Notes: generated by a model from the sequence alone, not told the origin. Shown: positions 9,164 through 19,471, counted from the first letter of the stretch. The stretch is 64,000 nucleotides of DNA from Sneathiella glossodoripedis JCM 23214 (GCF_000616095.1 NZ_BAMS01000001.1:1054001-1118000), one strand, 5' to 3'. A program made the numbers and translations.

Positions 9164-9811
9164 ATGAGTGTATATCAGGCAAACAGCTTGCAAGAGCTGG
9201 AGCAGTTCTCTCAGCGGACAGATCAGTTGGCGGTCTTGCCGCGGGATGTTCCAGAAAATGCAGATGCTTTTTTTGAAAAACTGATAACAACACCTTTTGG
9301 TGTAAATGCAAAGGTGCACAAAAGCACAGCTCTCGATGACATTGCAAAAACCTTGGCTCCCGTCCTGCCCGGCGAGGTCATGGCAGACCCATTTTACCTT
9401 TTCTGGCTGGATGATATGGCAGCCATCTGCAAAACATTCTGTGTAATTGAAAATAGCCCGTCCATTGGGTTCTGGCTCGGAACGGAGCGGGGATGCCGGC
9501 GCTTTCACGTGGATTATGTTCCCCACAGATTGCTCGTAACCTATGCGGGGGAGGGAACTGAATGGCTGCCCGATGACGGTGCCGATCGCACCGCTTTCGC
9601 AAATGGCGCCCCGAACGAAAAAATCGTCAAAAACCCAAAATCACTCAAACACATGAACGTATGGGATATTGCCGTCTTTCGCGGCGGCGCAGGTGGATTG
9701 CTTCACCGTACACCAGACTCCGCCCTAAACGCCCCCTCACTTCTCCTCCGCCTCGACAGCGTCTCTTTCTGGGAGAGAGTAACTCTGCGCGAGCAGAGCT
9801 TGGCGGGATGA
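9164..9811 (+). CDS. DUF1826 domain protein
   Basis: 215 residues matching DUF1826 over nearly the whole length: a central CRRFHVDYVPHRLLVTYAGE, then GTEWLPDDGADR, WDIAVFRG and GGLLHRTP. The conserved His, Asp, Cys and Glu residues suggest metal binding. Members are often linked by context to zinc homeostasis (COG0523 chaperones, Zur), but no such neighbour is in view. A palindrome lies in its promoter region. It is followed by tRNA-Phe on the other strand. Confidence 0.82.
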   Translation: MSVYQANSLQELEQFSQRTDQLAVLPRDVPENADAFFEKLITTPFGVNAKVHKSTALDDIAKTLAPVLPGEVMADPFYLFWLDDMAAICKTFCVIENSPSIGFWLGTERGCRRFHVDYVPHRLLVTYAGEGTEWLPDDGADRTAFANGAPNEKIVKNPKSLKHMNVWDIAVFRGGAGGLLHRTPDSALNAPSLLLRLDSVSFWERVTLREQSLAG

Positions 9812-9870
9812 TCGAGAAAAATCTTATGCCAGGCAATTGGGGGATGGAAATACTTTATTAGTGAAAAAAG

Positions 9871-9946
<76 letters not shown>

Positions 9947-10089
9947 ATCCGGTGCAGGGCTAATGCCTGCGAGGAAGCTGGGTTATAGAAGAAAAAGCGG
10001 GGGCTGTCCATACCCCTTGATGCAAAAAAGATAAAAAATTATGGGGCATCCCTTCGGTGCTCAAAATAGCGGCTGTAGCCCGCCTAACT

Positions 10090-10269
10090 CTAATATTCAC
10101 CCTCTTCATCATTGGCGGGAATTGTCTCCTCCCCGGGGATGGCATAACTTTCATTCAGCCACTTTCCAAGATCCAGTTGCTGACAACGGGCGGAGCAGAA
10201 CGGACGGTATTTCGCCTGGGCGGGTTTGCCACATTGAGGGCATTTGCGGTTTTTAATCTGACTGGTCAT
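10090..10269 (-). CDS. yacG: DNA gyrase inhibitor / zinc-binding protein YacG
   Basis: 59 residues with the YacG zinc motif: C10-x2-C13, then C25-x3-C29 in [17 protein letters not shown], followed by an acidic tail ending GEY. YacG binds GyrB and inhibits gyrase in E. coli. It starts 12 bases after the RNase E/G stop and is clearly co-transcribed with it. Confidence 0.92.
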   Translation of the reverse strand: MTSQIKNRKCPQCGKPAQAKYRPFCSARCQQLDLGKWLNESYAIPGEETIPANDEEGEY

Positions 10270-10281
10270 GATATTCGCACA

Positions 10282-11679
10282 TTAGGGGATTTGCGGTGTA
10301 ATTTCAAAGTCATATTCTGCAAGGGCTGGCCCTTCGCCGCTGCTCAGGCGCACGCCCAGATACTGTTCCATTTGGACGCCATACGCCGTAAGGAATGGCA
10401 TGAGCGCCGGTCCCGCTGTCACGGTAAACAAAGCGGATTTATGTCTTTCTTTGTGTCCAGCAAGTGCCCGCAGGAAATCAGTTGCCTGTTTCAGGCTCAC
10501 CCGCCCATTTGTCTCAGGCATGATCAGCTTTTGGGTGTGGTGCAGGGGACTTCTGGTTCGCTTGCGGGTTAGTTGTAGCAGCCCAAGTTCGGTCATTGAA
10601 AAAATGCGCACCCCCGCCGGGTCTGATTGGGTTTCTTTTTCAAATGTCTGGATCAGCTTTGCCACATCATTTTTGCCGTTCATCTGTATGAAATCGATAA
10701 TGATGATCCCGCTCAAATTTCGGACCCGGATCTGATGAGCGATTTCCCGGGCGGCCTGTTCATTCACCTGCCGGGCCAGTTGCTCGTGCGAGCCGCCTTT
10801 GGCCTGCCCGCTATTGACATCAATCACAACCAGAGCTTCGGTTTGTTCGATGGTAATATTAGCGCCAGAATTGAGAGTGATCTGGCGATCTTCCAACCGG
10901 CTTAACTCTTCTTCAAATCCGCAATGCGATACAAGACCGACGGGCTTGTTCCAATGGTCAAACCGGGTGCGCGCGCCCACTCCCCAACCCTTTAGTCTGG
11001 TCTGAAGATTGGCATCATTACTGATGATTTCCAGCTTTTCGGGCGATAAAGACAGCGCCTGAACAAGCAATTGGGGGGCTGGCCGTACAAGCAGGGTTGG
11101 TTTTTTCGCGCTTTTCGCGGCTGACAGAATGCTTTGCCAATGGTCGGCCAGTTGCGCAGCTTCGCTGATTATTTTATCAGCGGGCTCTTTTGCGCCGCGG
11201 CTTCTGACAATGGCACGCCCCTTTATCTGTTCAAGGGCGTTTCGCAATTCGTCTGCTTCGGCATTTTTTGCAAATCCTTTTGGAAACTGAACGCCCTCTG
11301 CCATGGGTTGAAGGCTGACAAAGGCTCCGTCAAGCGTCACTTTGCTGCTGACTTCGGCTGTTTTGTCGTCTTTGGCATCTTTGATGATTTGCAGGGGCAG
11401 ATTGGCGCCCTCTGTGATTTTGCTGCGAATGTCCGCATCTGCTGACTGGCTCTTGGCGATACAATTGCGCGATAGTAACAGGCCAGAGGCACCGCCGGCC
11501 AGTTCAACAAGGGCGCCGTTGATGGTGTCGGAAAACCGCGCAATGCGGGCGTAGTGAATTTCCCCTACTCTGGAATTCTCGAAAGTCGCTTCAAGCTCGT
11601 AATCAAGCAGTCTGTCATTTTCAAGCAGCAGTGTTCGCGTCTCAAACAGGCTTTGTTCGATCAGCAGTTTGACGCTCAT
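10282..11679 (-). CDS. rng: Ribonuclease E/G family endoribonuclease
   Basis: 465 residues. An S1-like RNA-binding region lies near the N-terminus (about 36-70) and the catalytic DNase-I-like core holds the two metal-binding Asp residues in VVIDVNSG (D287) and IIIIDFIQM (D329). It acts in rRNA and mRNA processing in the cytoplasm. The paired-cysteine zinc link (CPxC) that joins subunits in E. coli RNase E is absent: the equivalent region after RKRTRSPL reads HHTQKLIMPETNGR. The long scaffold tail is also missing, so this is the short RNase G-like form. Its ATG overlaps the maf stop by 4 bp. Confidence 0.93.
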   Translation of the reverse strand: MSVKLLIEQSLFETRTLLLENDRLLDYELEATFENSRVGEIHYARIARFSDTINGALVELAGGASGLLLSRNCIAKSQSADADIRSKITEGANLPLQIIKDAKDDKTAEVSSKVTLDGAFVSLQPMAEGVQFPKGFAKNAEADELRNALEQIKGRAIVRSRGAKEPADKIISEAAQLADHWQSILSAAKSAKKPTLLVRPAPQLLVQALSLSPEKLEIISNDANLQTRLKGWGVGARTRFDHWNKPVGLVSHCGFEEELSRLEDRQITLNSGANITIEQTEALVVIDVNSGQAKGGSHEQLARQVNEQAAREIAHQIRVRNLSGIIIIDFIQMNGKNDVAKLIQTFEKETQSDPAGVRIFSMTELGLLQLTRKRTRSPLHHTQKLIMPETNGRVSLKQATDFLRALAGHKERHKSALFTVTAGPALMPFLTAYGVQMEQYLGVRLSSGEGPALAEYDFEITPQIP

Positions 11680-12301
11680 GAGTTGTCTGCATCCATAAGT
11701 TGGCTATGGGTCCAAACGTTAAAGCTGTTTCCGTTTAGCAGATTGGATACCTCAAATAGCGGAAGGCCGACAATATTGCTGTAAGAGCCTTGTATTTGCC
11801 GCACAAACAAACTGCCAAGACCCTGAATGGCGTAGGCGCCCGCTTTTCCCTGCCACTCTCCACTGGCTATATAATTGCGAATGTCAAAAGGGTCGAGATG
11901 CTTGAAGGTCACGTGCGAGGTGACGCATTTACTGATTTGCCGCCCATCCGGCGTGATAAGGGAAATACCCGTATGAACCGGTGTTTACGGCCCGACAGCA
12001 TTTTTAAGTACCGCTTTGCCTCGGTTTCATCTGTGGCCTTGCCCAGATCCCTGCGGCCTATAGCGACGACGGTATCCGCCGCCAGAACAAAGGCCCCGTG
12101 ATGGCGAGAGGCTGTTACCGCCGCTTTTTCATGGGCGAGTCTGTGCGCCAGATGCCGGGGCAACTCACCTGATTTTGCCATTTCCGCAATATCAGCGGGA
12201 TCAATGACATCTGGTGTAATACCTATTTGAGAGAGAAGCTCTTTGCGCCGCGGCGAAGCTGACGCCAGAACAAGCTTTTGGGAGTGGGGAGTATCTGTCA
12301 T
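11676..12301 (-). CDS. maf: Maf-like nucleotide pyrophosphatase (frameshifted)
   Basis: The N-terminal part has LVLASASPRRKELL and LAADTVVA, the Maf signatures for substrate binding and catalysis. The C-terminal part continues in another frame from about 11978 with TFKHLDPFDIRNYI, EWQGKAGAYAIQG and YSNIVGLPL. One extra base at about 11978 (probably CGGGTT for CGGTT) joins them into about 208 residues, the family size. Maf proteins hydrolyse non-canonical or modified nucleoside triphosphates. It sits between infA and RNase E/G in the conserved cluster. Confidence 0.88.
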
Positions 12302-12370
12302 TCTTTTGCGTGTTTTTCAGCCCCGTATGACAGGCATGCGGGTGTGAGCGTTCCAACCACTCCGCCAGAC

Positions 12371-12589
12371 TTACTTGAAGCGGAACGTAATGCGGCCTTT
12401 TGTCAGGTCGTATGGAGTCATTTCCACTGTGACGCGATCGCCTGCCAGAACACGAATGCGGTGTTTGCGCATTTTGCCGGCTGTATGAGCGAGCACTTCA
12501 TGATCATTTTCCAGCTTCACGCGAAACATAGCGTTTGGAAGCAGTTCAGTTACAGTACCTTCAAATTCAAGCAGTTCTTCTTTTGCCAT
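12371..12589 (-). CDS. infA: Translation initiation factor IF-1
   Basis: 72 residues, exactly the usual length, beginning [19 protein letters not shown] and forming a single S1-like OB fold. IF-1 occupies the ribosomal A site with IF-2 and IF-3 during initiation. AAGG lies just upstream of the ATG. A 144-bp gap separates it from the phosphatase gene, and maf follows after 69 bp. Confidence 0.97.
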   Translation of the reverse strand: MAKEELLEFEGTVTELLPNAMFRVKLENDHEVLAHTAGKMRKHRIRVLAGDRVTVEMTPYDLTKGRITFRFK

Positions 12590-12732
12590 AAATAACCTTG
12601 CATAGCTGTTAAAACTCGCGTGCAAAATGCGGCCAGTCACACCAAAAAGCAAGCTTTTGTTTAAGAAAACCTGACGAAAAGCTTCATTTGGTCGGCATTT
12701 TCGCCGCAATTGCTCCCACAGTATACCATATT

Positions 12733-13182
12733 TTACACCAAAGGGTGAGGGGCAGTTGAAAAGCGGCTCTTGATTTTCTGGTATAGATCATCGCGGACCT
12801 GTCGGTATGCGTTTAGGCGCATCTCGCGGTTACCTTCCACTTCAGATGGATCCGGCGTGATCCAGAACTCCACAGCACAATGCATGGTTCTGGTCATCTC
12901 CTCCGCGTGGGATTTAGCAGGTTTTGACAGACAGATGATCAGATCAAATGAGGTGTCTTCCAATTCATCGAAATTTCGGGACAGATGATTTTCCACATCA
13001 AGACCAATTTCATCCATCACCTCAATGGCAAAGCCATCAATTTCGGTAGCCTTGACCCCAGCGCTCGTTACATAAATGCGATTGCCATACAGGCTTCGCA
13101 TGATGGCTTCCGCCATGGGGGAGCGAATACTGTTATGGGTGCAGGCAAACAGGACACTGGTGGGATTTTGAAATTCATCCAT
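12733..13182 (-). CDS. Low-molecular-weight tyrosine phosphatase / ArsC-like protein
   Basis: 149 residues. The P-loop C14-THNSI-R20-S (CX5R) near the N-terminus and the later [11 protein letters not shown] with the general-acid Asp define the LMW phosphatase / thioredoxin-type arsenate reductase fold. In this genomic position alphaproteobacteria keep a member whose true substrate is unclear. ATG 13182 has GGGGAG 5 bases upstream; an in-frame start 12 codons earlier (13218) is also possible. Confidence 0.85.
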   Translation of the reverse strand: MDEFQNPTSVLFACTHNSIRSPMAEAIMRSLYGNRIYVTSAGVKATEIDGFAIEVMDEIGLDVENHLSRNFDELEDTSFDLIICLSKPAKSHAEEMTRTMHCAVEFWITPDPSEVEGNREMRLNAYRQVRDDLYQKIKSRFSTAPHPLV

Positions 13183-13235
13183 ATGCGCTCCCCATCCACA
13201 GGGTTGCGGCATGATCACTGACAGGGATACTCATG

Positions 13236-13718
13236 TCAGCCTCTGATATGCAGGACACAGATAAGGGTGAAAAGCCGTCTGGCGGTATCGAAATCCGTTT
13301 CGATCTTGCCTTTCAATCTTTCGAGCAACATCTCCGTTCCTTCGTTGTGAAGGCCACGTCTGCCCATATCGATGGCTTCGATTTTTGACGGGCTCGCTGT
13401 TTTGATGGCGGAAAAGTAACTTTCGCAGATATGAAAGTAATCCTTGATGATGCGCCGAAAGGAAATGACAGGCAGTGGCAGGCGCAGATATTCCTGCTCG
13501 TCATCCTCAGCGCGGATGTCGAAAATCAACCGGTTATCTTCAATCGACAGATGCAGCGAAAATGGTCCCGCATCGGGGTCTTCACACAAGGCAAACTGAT
13601 TGCGATCCAGAAGGTCATATATGGCGACCTTCTGCTCATGCTCGATATCAGCATTCCGGCGTACAACTGATTTTTCATCCAGTTTGATTTTGACGATTTG
13701 CTGATGATCCGCAGTCAT
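13236..13718 (-). CDS. UPF0262 family protein
   Basis: 160 residues matching UPF0262: EHEQKVAIYDLLDRN, PFSLHLSIEDNRLIFDIR, SFRRIIKDYFHICESYFSAI and IDMGRRGLHNEG. The family is almost confined to alphaproteobacteria and is found next to hisD and the LMW phosphatase, as here. Function is unknown. It starts 14 bases after the hisD stop. Confidence 0.9.
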   Translation of the reverse strand: MTADHQQIVKIKLDEKSVVRRNADIEHEQKVAIYDLLDRNQFALCEDPDAGPFSLHLSIEDNRLIFDIRAEDDEQEYLRLPLPVISFRRIIKDYFHICESYFSAIKTASPSKIEAIDMGRRGLHNEGTEMLLERLKGKIETDFDTARRLFTLICVLHIRG

Positions 13719-13732
13719 TTTTTTGTCCTTGT

Positions 13733-15039
13733 TTAGCTTTTCATGTTCAGCCGAATGGCAATGGACAGGGCATGTGCTCCAAGCCCCTCGGATTGAGCCA
13801 GTTTAACCGCTGGTGGTCCGATCCTGTTGAGTCCATCCGCATTGAGTTTAATCATTGAGGAGCGTTTCATAAAGTCAAGTGTGGAGAGACCTGATGAAAA
13901 CCGTGCTGTTCTGGCTGTCGGCAGGACATGGTTTGGGCCGGCAATATAATCACCGATGGCCTCTGGTGTATATCTGCCCAGAAAAATAGCGCCTGCATGC
14001 CTTATTTGCGCAGCCAGACTGTCCGGATCTTCAATGCACAGCTCCAGATGTTCTGGTGCAATACGGTCAATCAGGCAGGTGCCGCCGACAGATTTTCAAT
14101 AACGATGATCGCTCCGTAATCATTCCAGCTTGTTGCCGCAATTTCAGTCCGCGGCAGCGATTTCAGGTGATGCTCGACCGCCGCTTCCACTTCTTTTGCA
14201 TAATCTGCGCTATCCGTAATCAGGATACTTTGGGCGACGGGGTCATGCTCCGCCTGTGACAGCAGGTCAGCTGCAATCCAGGCCGGGTCATTCTGATCAT
14301 CTGCGACCACCAGAATTTCGGACGGTCCGGCAATCATATCAATGCCGACGGTGCCGAAAACCTGTTTCTTCGCTGTCGCGACATACGCATTGCCCGGGCC
14401 GACAATCTTGTCCACCGCTGCGATGCTGTCTGTGCCATAGGCCAGCGCGGCGACGGCCTGCGCCCCGCCAATACGATATATTTCATCCACACCGCATAAA
14501 TCGGCAGCGGCCAGTACCAATGGATTGATATTGCCATCCGGGGTTGGCACAACCATAACCAGACGACTGGCGCCTGCGACTTTTGCCGGAATGGCATTCA
14601 TCAAAACGGAAGAGGGATAGGTTGCAAGCCCGCCCGGCACGTAAAGGCCCACATTTTCGATCGGAGTCCAGCGATATCCAAGCTCAATCTGATCCTCATC
14701 CACGTAAGAGAGGTCATCAGGACGCTGTTTCTCGTGGTAAGATCTGATCCGGTCCGCAGCTATTTTCAGGGCATCAAGTGTTTCTGGATCGCACGCGTGA
14801 ACGGCCGCGCTCACCTCGGACGCGCTGACTTTCAGCTCTTCTGCTGTTGACAGAGTTAGCCGATCAAAACGGTTGGTATAGTCGATGACAGCCGCATCAC
14901 CGCGCGCTCTTACATCGGCGATGATTTCGGCAACAGCCGCATTGACATCCGCATCCGTTTCGCGCTTTTGGCCCAAAAGATCCATAAAGCCGGCTTCAAA
15001 CGTGGCGTCTTTTTCAAATAACTTATTCACCATCGACAA
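13733..15039 (-). CDS. hisD: Histidinol dehydrogenase (frameshifted)
   Basis: Carries out the last two oxidation steps of histidine synthesis. The main frame (15039 to 14071) has the HisD core: [49 protein letters not shown] and [12 protein letters not shown]. Near 14078 it runs to a stop, but one added base restores [12 protein letters not shown] and a normal C-terminus with GPNHVLPT, ending at 13733, about 435 residues in all. The gene overlaps the hisG end by 17 bp. An essential anabolic gene broken by one base points to a sequence error. Confidence 0.92.
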
Positions 15040-15685
15040 CTTCCCGGAATTTTTCGATCCAGCCGTTCAACTCCACAGACCGTGTTTTAAGTGCTGCCCG
15101 GTTCACGACCAGCCTTGACGTGATATCAAGGAGTTTCTCAACCTCCACCAGTCCATTGGCTTTTAGTGTTGCGCCGGAGGATACCAGATCCACAATCCGG
15201 CGGCAGAGGCCAAGGCCAGGGGCCAGCTCCATCGCACCGGACAGTTTGATGCATTCTGCCTGAATGCCCTGATCTGCGAAAAACGCTTTGGTCAGGTTAG
15301 GGTATTTGGTGGCAATGCGCACATGGCTCCAGCGGGTCGGATCCCGGTCTTCTTCCATGTCAGCGGGTTGCGCCACTGCCAGATAGCAATGGCCGATATC
15401 CAGATCTACCGGCGCATAGATTTCGGGATAGTTATGTTCCAGCAATACATCATTGCCGGCCACACCCAATTGCGCAGCACCAAAAGCGACAAAAGTTGCG
15501 ACATCAAAAGAGCGCACACGGATAATGGAAATATTGGGATGGTTTGTCTTGAAATGGAGCAGGCGGCTTTGTGGATCATCGAAGGCAGGTTCAGGCTCAA
15601 TGCCGACAGCACGAACCAGCGGCATAACCTCTTTGAGAATGCGACCCTTGGGCAGGGCAATGACCAAATCTTCACTTGTGGGCAC
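15023..15685 (-). CDS. hisG: ATP phosphoribosyltransferase, short form
   Basis: 220 residues. It contains [22 protein letters not shown] and a C-terminal phosphoribosyl-binding stretch [22 protein letters not shown]. It catalyses the first step of histidine synthesis, joining ATP and PRPP. The short form lacks the regulatory ACT-like domain and normally needs a HisZ partner, which is not in this window. It overlaps hisD by 17 bp. Confidence 0.95.
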   Translation of the reverse strand: MPTSEDLVIALPKGRILKEVMPLVRAVGIEPEPAFDDPQSRLLHFKTNHPNISIIRVRSFDVATFVAFGAAQLGVAGNDVLLEHNYPEIYAPVDLDIGHCYLAVAQPADMEEDRDPTRWSHVRIATKYPNLTKAFFADQGIQAECIKLSGAMELAPGLGLCRRIVDLVSSGATLKANGLVEVEKLLDITSRLVVNRAALKTRSVELNGWIEKFREVVDGE

Positions 15686-15756
15686 TTTATTGCTCCATAA
15701 ACTTAAGGCTGTCTGGTGTTGACATGCCCTCTTTTAATCTGAATTTTTAAAAAAGG

Positions 15757-16200
15757 CTAATTTTCCAAATCGTGGGTTGGAATTTTATCTGTCGTCCAGG
15801 GCTCTCCAGAGTCTGTGAGGGCGACGTTGATGCATTCCACGGTCAGCTCCAGCTCCCTGTCATCTGCGAATATGAGGGAGATTTGATGCAGTCCCTCTTC
15901 GGCTTCCTTGCAATGAATAGACAAAAGCTCCATGCCCAAAGTTGGAATGTCACGGGGAATCCCGCGTGAGCGAATGTTCATGATATCTGCAATGAGCACC
16001 CCGCAGCGAATTCTGCTGGCCTCTCGCGGCGTGCGTTCGGATGTTTTTTCCCAGCGCATACGCGATACCGTCAGGGATAGCTGGCGCGCCTTGGCGGCAT
16101 AACTTATCTCGCCCGGGCTGGTGATCGCCCCTTCAAGAGCGGCTGAAATCACCTGCAGATCATCAACGTCCATCGCATATAATTTAAGCAAATCGGTCAC
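15757..16200 (-). CDS. DUF2948 family protein
   Basis: 147 residues. It begins LLKLYAMDVDDLQVISAALEGA and ends with a C-terminal ECINVALTDSGEPW, both typical of DUF2948, a family found mainly in alphaproteobacteria. Its place between murA and hisG is conserved. No function is known. It lies 24 bp after murA and 71 bp before hisG. Confidence 0.88.
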   Translation of the reverse strand: MTDLLKLYAMDVDDLQVISAALEGAITSPGEISYAAKARQLSLTVSRMRWEKTSERTPREASRIRCGVLIADIMNIRSRGIPRDIPTLGMELLSIHCKEAEEGLHQISLIFADDRELELTVECINVALTDSGEPWTTDKIPTHDLEN

Positions 16201-16224
16201 GGGAATTTCTGTCCTATGCTGTAT

Positions 16225-17523
16225 TTATTCACCCTGAATGCGGTCAATCTCCGCACCGCAGGCTGCCAGTTTCTCTTCCAGTCTCTCATACCCGCGATCA
16301 AGATGATAGACCCTGTTGATAACCGTCTCCCCACTTGCGGCCAGTCCTGCCAGCACCAAAGAGACGGATGCGCGCAAGTCAGTCGCCATCACTTCGGCGC
16401 CGACCAGCTCAGGCACCCCGCGAACCATTGCCGAGCGACCATGCACATTAATGTTGGCGCCAAGACGTGATAGCTCCGGCACATGCATAAATCGATTTTC
16501 AAAAATAGTTTCGGTTATCATGGACGCACCGTTTGAGACACACATCAGCGCCATGATCTGCGCCTGCATATCGGTTGGATAACCGGGATAGGGTTGGGTC
16601 TGAACATCAACGCCCTGTATGGGGGTTGCAGGATCACGCGTGACAATCAGTCCATTTTCCGTTGGCTCAATTTCCACTCCTGCTTCTTGCAGAACCTCGA
16701 TAACAGATGCAATCAGGGCAGCGCGTGTGTTGGTCAGCTCAATGCGCCCGCCTGCGATTGCCGCGGCAATTGCATAGGTTCCTGTTTCGATGCGATCTGG
16801 CATGACCGAATAGGTGGCACCGTGCAGTTTTTCTTTTCCGGTGATGACCAGACGGTCTGTTCCCTCGCCTTCGATTTGTGCGCCCATGGCCTGCAGCAGG
16901 TGAATAAGGTCCGTAATTTCCGGCTCGCGCGCGGCATTTTCCAAAACCGTAATTCCATCCGCAAGGGCCGCCGCCATCAGCAGATCTTCGGTCGCCCCGA
17001 CAGAGACAGTCTCGAAACGGATTTCAGCACCCTTGAGACCATTTGGGGCTTCCGCGACCATATAGCCCCCTTCGATATGGATATTTGCGCCCATCGCCTC
17101 CAACCCGTCAACATGCAGGTTCATGGGGCGAGTGCCGATCGCGCAGCCACCGGGCAGGGAAACCTTCGCCTTGCCAACCCGGGCTAGCAGCGGGCCCAGA
17201 ACAAGGGCGCCCGCCCGCATCTTGCGAACAATGTTATAAGGTGCTTCGGTATTTGTAATTTGCGCGGCGGTCAGGGAAATTGCCCGCCCGTTCGAGCTCC
17301 CCTCTGCTTCGCTATGCCCGTTCAGATGAGCTTTCACACCATGCTGACAGAGCAGATTGATCAAAGTGGAAATGTCTGCCACATGGGGCAGATTGCTGAG
17401 CGTGACGGTTTCCTCAGTGAGCAGGCTGGCCACCATCAAGGGCAGGGCCGCATTTTTCGCGCCGCTAATTTCAATTTTTCCATAGAGCGGCTTGCCGCCC
17501 CGGATCCGAATGCTATCCATCAA
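16225..17523 (-). CDS. murA: UDP-N-acetylglucosamine 1-carboxyvinyltransferase
   Basis: 432 residues. It performs the first committed step of peptidoglycan synthesis, transferring enolpyruvate from PEP. Seen in the sequence: [10 protein letters not shown] with K23, [10 protein letters not shown], and the catalytic Cys127 in [11 protein letters not shown]. Having Cys and not Asp at that position predicts sensitivity to fosfomycin. Two ATGs occur at 17523 and 17520. Length and motifs are complete, with no frameshift. Confidence 0.96.
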   Translation of the reverse strand: MMDSIRIRGGKPLYGKIEISGAKNAALPLMVASLLTEETVTLSNLPHVADISTLINLLCQHGVKAHLNGHSEAEGSSNGRAISLTAAQITNTEAPYNIVRKMRAGALVLGPLLARVGKAKVSLPGGCAIGTRPMNLHVDGLEAMGANIHIEGGYMVAEAPNGLKGAEIRFETVSVGATEDLLMAAALADGITVLENAAREPEITDLIHLLQAMGAQIEGEGTDRLVITGKEKLHGATYSVMPDRIETGTYAIAAAIAGGRIELTNTRAALIASVIEVLQEAGVEIEPTENGLIVTRDPATPIQGVDVQTQPYPGYPTDMQAQIMALMCVSNGASMITETIFENRFMHVPELSRLGANINVHGRSAMVRGVPELVGAEVMATDLRASVSLVLAGLAASGETVINRVYHLDRGYERLEEKLAACGAEIDRIQGE

Positions 17524-17642
17524 GTTTTTCCCGGCTCACTCATGGCCAATTCAAAAAAATACGAAAGGCAAGGCAGGGCACCCCCGGCCGCCTTACATCT
17601 TAAAATACAGTGGCTGACAGAAAATATCAGCAATGCGGCGAC

Positions 17643-18203
17643 TTAAAGGCGCGGCAGTGTAACGCCCTGTTGGCCCATATATTTGCCGGCCCGATCCCGA
17701 TAAGAGGTCTCGCAAGGCTCGTTGCCTTTGAGGAACAGAAACTGGCAAGCCCCCTCATTGGCGTAGATTTTCGCCGGAAGCGGCGTAGTGTTGGAAAATT
17801 CAAGTGTCACATGCCCTTCCCATTCCGGCTCCAGCGGGGTGACATTCACGATAATACCGCAGCGGGCGTAAGTGGATTTGCCCAGGCAGATCACCAGAAC
17901 ATCGCGGGGGATGCGGAAATATTCAACGGTCCGTGCCAGCGCAAACGAATTTGGCGGAATAACGCAGACATCGGTTTTACGATCCACAAAACTGTCATTG
18001 GAAAAGGCCTTGGGGTCAACGGTTGCCGAATCGACATTGGTGAAAATCTTGAACTCGTCCGAGACCCGCGCATCATATCCGTAAGAGGACAGGCCATAGG
18101 AAATCATGTTCTCCCGTTTCTGGCTTTCCACAAACGGTTCGATCATCCGCTGGTCCGGGTCCTGGGCGGCGGACCTGATCCACTTATCAGACAAAATTGA
18201 CAT
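17643..18203 (-). CDS. dcd: dCTP deaminase
   Basis: 186 residues. It has [57 protein letters not shown] and an EGACQFLFL end, all family marks. It converts dCTP to dUTP for thymidylate synthesis. ATG 18203 has CGGAGAT upstream; starts 8 codons earlier lack a ribosome site. A 119-bp gap separates it from murA. Confidence 0.95.
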   Translation of the reverse strand: MSILSDKWIRSAAQDPDQRMIEPFVESQKRENMISYGLSSYGYDARVSDEFKIFTNVDSATVDPKAFSNDSFVDRKTDVCVIPPNSFALARTVEYFRIPRDVLVICLGKSTYARCGIIVNVTPLEPEWEGHVTLEFSNTTPLPAKIYANEGACQFLFLKGNEPCETSYRDRAGKYMGQQGVTLPRL

Positions 18204-18324
18204 TAGGCGTATCTCCGTTAAGCGCACTCAAAAATTTGCGGTATCTTATAGACAAGTCTTTACAAGGCCAAGGCCAAATGGGCGTTTTGCGAACCCAAAT
18301 TCGCACAAACCCGGGAAGGGGTAT

Positions 18325-18502
18325 CTAGTCTGTCATCCGGTTTTTGTTCTTGATCGCATCGGGGGCCGCTTCGCCGCGGGTGCGCTGCACACCTTTGCGT
18401 TTGCGTAAATTCTCCCGCAGCTTTTTCAAGCCGGGCCTGTTTTTCGGCGGCGGCCTTTTCCTTGGCACTGGTCGGGGACGTTGAACGGTTATGGTCACTC
18501 AT
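18325..18502 (-). CDS. Small basic alphaproteobacterial protein (frameshifted)
   Basis: The N-terminus MSDHNRSTSPTSAKEKAAAE continues as KQARLEK. If one A is removed from the AAAAA run near 18420, the frame goes on as LRENLRKRKGVQRTRGEA to a TAG at 18325, about 58 residues. This matches the common small alphaproteobacterial pattern (ALRENLRRRKxQ). Unlike most breaks here, it needs one base fewer. Function is unknown; the charge suggests nucleic-acid contact. It overlaps the reading frame upstream by 8 bp. Confidence 0.6.
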
Positions 18503-18695
18503 GCGATGCTCTGTCCAGATAAGTTAGGGTCGGCCATTTGTAATATAGCCGGGCCAACTGCGCAATTGCCCAAATACCGGCGCAGACACCGGCAGCACAC
18601 AACCCACAGGCAGGCCATTCCTCAAGAAACTGACGACTTTCAAAACCAAATTGTACGGATTAAGAATGGAAGATATGAGGATTTTCAATTTCCAT
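18495..18695 (-). CDS. Possible small membrane protein (disrupted)
   Basis: An ATG at 18695 opens MEIENPHIF; after an in-frame TAA the same frame continues as FLEEWPACG, a hydrophobic stretch LCAAGVCAGIWAIAQLA and a tail LYYKWPTLTYLDRASHE that stops at 18495. Two compensating one-base changes would remove the stop. The stop overlaps the next start by 8 bp, as in a coupled pair. I do not recognise the family, and this may be non-coding. Confidence 0.3.
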
Positions 18696-18800
18696 TTCAA
18701 GGCCGCGGGCAAAATTTTTTTCAGTTTTCCCCCAATCCCCCACATCAAGGCGCTAAAAACCTGATTTTCCGAGCTGGTTCAATCAATCCAATTTTCCCAC

Positions 18801-18837
18801 AGAAACCCTTTGACAAGGCGCAGACCTACTAAATATT
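18801..18837 (+). promoter_or_regulatory. Orphan tRNA-type promoter, near-copy of the tRNA-Thr promoter
   Basis: AGAAACCCTTTGACAAGG followed by CGCA matches the promoter of tRNA-Thr at 22710-22746 almost base for base. Both have TTGACA, a 16-bp spacer and a -10 (AATATT here, TATATT there). No RNA gene or reading frame follows on the plus strand; the four accessory genes beyond point the other way. Confidence 0.6.
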
Positions 18838-18991
18838 ACTAATTTTATTCCTGAGATCAGTTTCCAGGATACAAACTCATATTTGCCGGAGTTGTTGTTT
18901 TTTACAGATATATGAATTAAGAAACACGCTAAAATATTTGCATTTGTAGACCGATGAGTAAGAGGCGATGCTAAGGTTGACTGCTTGTATA
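18838..18991. other. Gene-free AT-rich gap
   Basis: Between the orphan promoter and the PIN gene stop I see no reading frame, RNA gene or clear hairpin. Base composition changes here from the moderate GC of the housekeeping block to distinctly AT-rich. Confidence 0.5.
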
Positions 18992-19471
18992 TTATTTAAA
19001 ATCTCTTTGTGTCATTGCGGGAAGAAATGCCCCGGCTTTGATCATTTTTTGATACGCTTCAAAACATTCTTTATCTGTAAGTATCCCCATCTTTGAAAGT
19101 TCCATTAAGATCCCAATACTTCCAGATAGTCTATTTTCCCCAAACACTTTTGTAATATAGTTACGTGCCTTTTTGTCATCTGAATATAAAATGCTATTTG
19201 TCTTTATCGATCCATATGCAATGCATTCTGCTTCTCCGGACCCGAGGTTCATTTTGGTCTTCAGATTAATATAAGCATCTGCTGGAATTGAATCGTCGTT
19301 TAAGTGTTTAAGCGGAATATTCTCGTCATATATATACTGTAAAATGTCGTCATCGCATTCCTGTTGAACACTAGGGCCGATTGCATATATTTGCCCATTA
19401 GACAGTGCTGTTTTTATAACTTGTCCGTTAAACAGATTAATTAAAACAGAGGTATCTAAAACTCTAATCAA
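18992..19471 (-). CDS. PIN-domain protein, DUF3368-like (toxin-type ribonuclease)
   Basis: 159 residues with the PIN acidic residues: D6 in VLDTSVLINL, E38 in SVQQECDDD, E80 in LGSGEAECIAYG and D98/D99 in YSDDKKAR. The stretch LSGSIGILMELSKMGIL matches DUF3368-type PIN proteins. PIN domains are metal-dependent RNases, often the toxins of type II toxin-antitoxin pairs. The start is a TTG whose bases overlap the ImmA/IrrE stop (TTGA), so the two are translationally coupled. It is the last gene of the four-gene operon. Confidence 0.82.
   Translation of the reverse strand: MIRVLDTSVLINLFNGQVIKTALSNGQIYAIGPSVQQECDDDILQYIYDENIPLKHLNDDSIPADAYINLKTKMNLGSGEAECIAYGSIKTNSILYSDDKKARNYITKVFGENRLSGSIGILMELSKMGILTDKECFEAYQKMIKAGAFLPAMTQRDFK

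Noticed and set aside
18838-18991. Small RNA gene after the orphan promoter
   Set aside because: No stable hairpin, terminator or known RNA signature follows the promoter.
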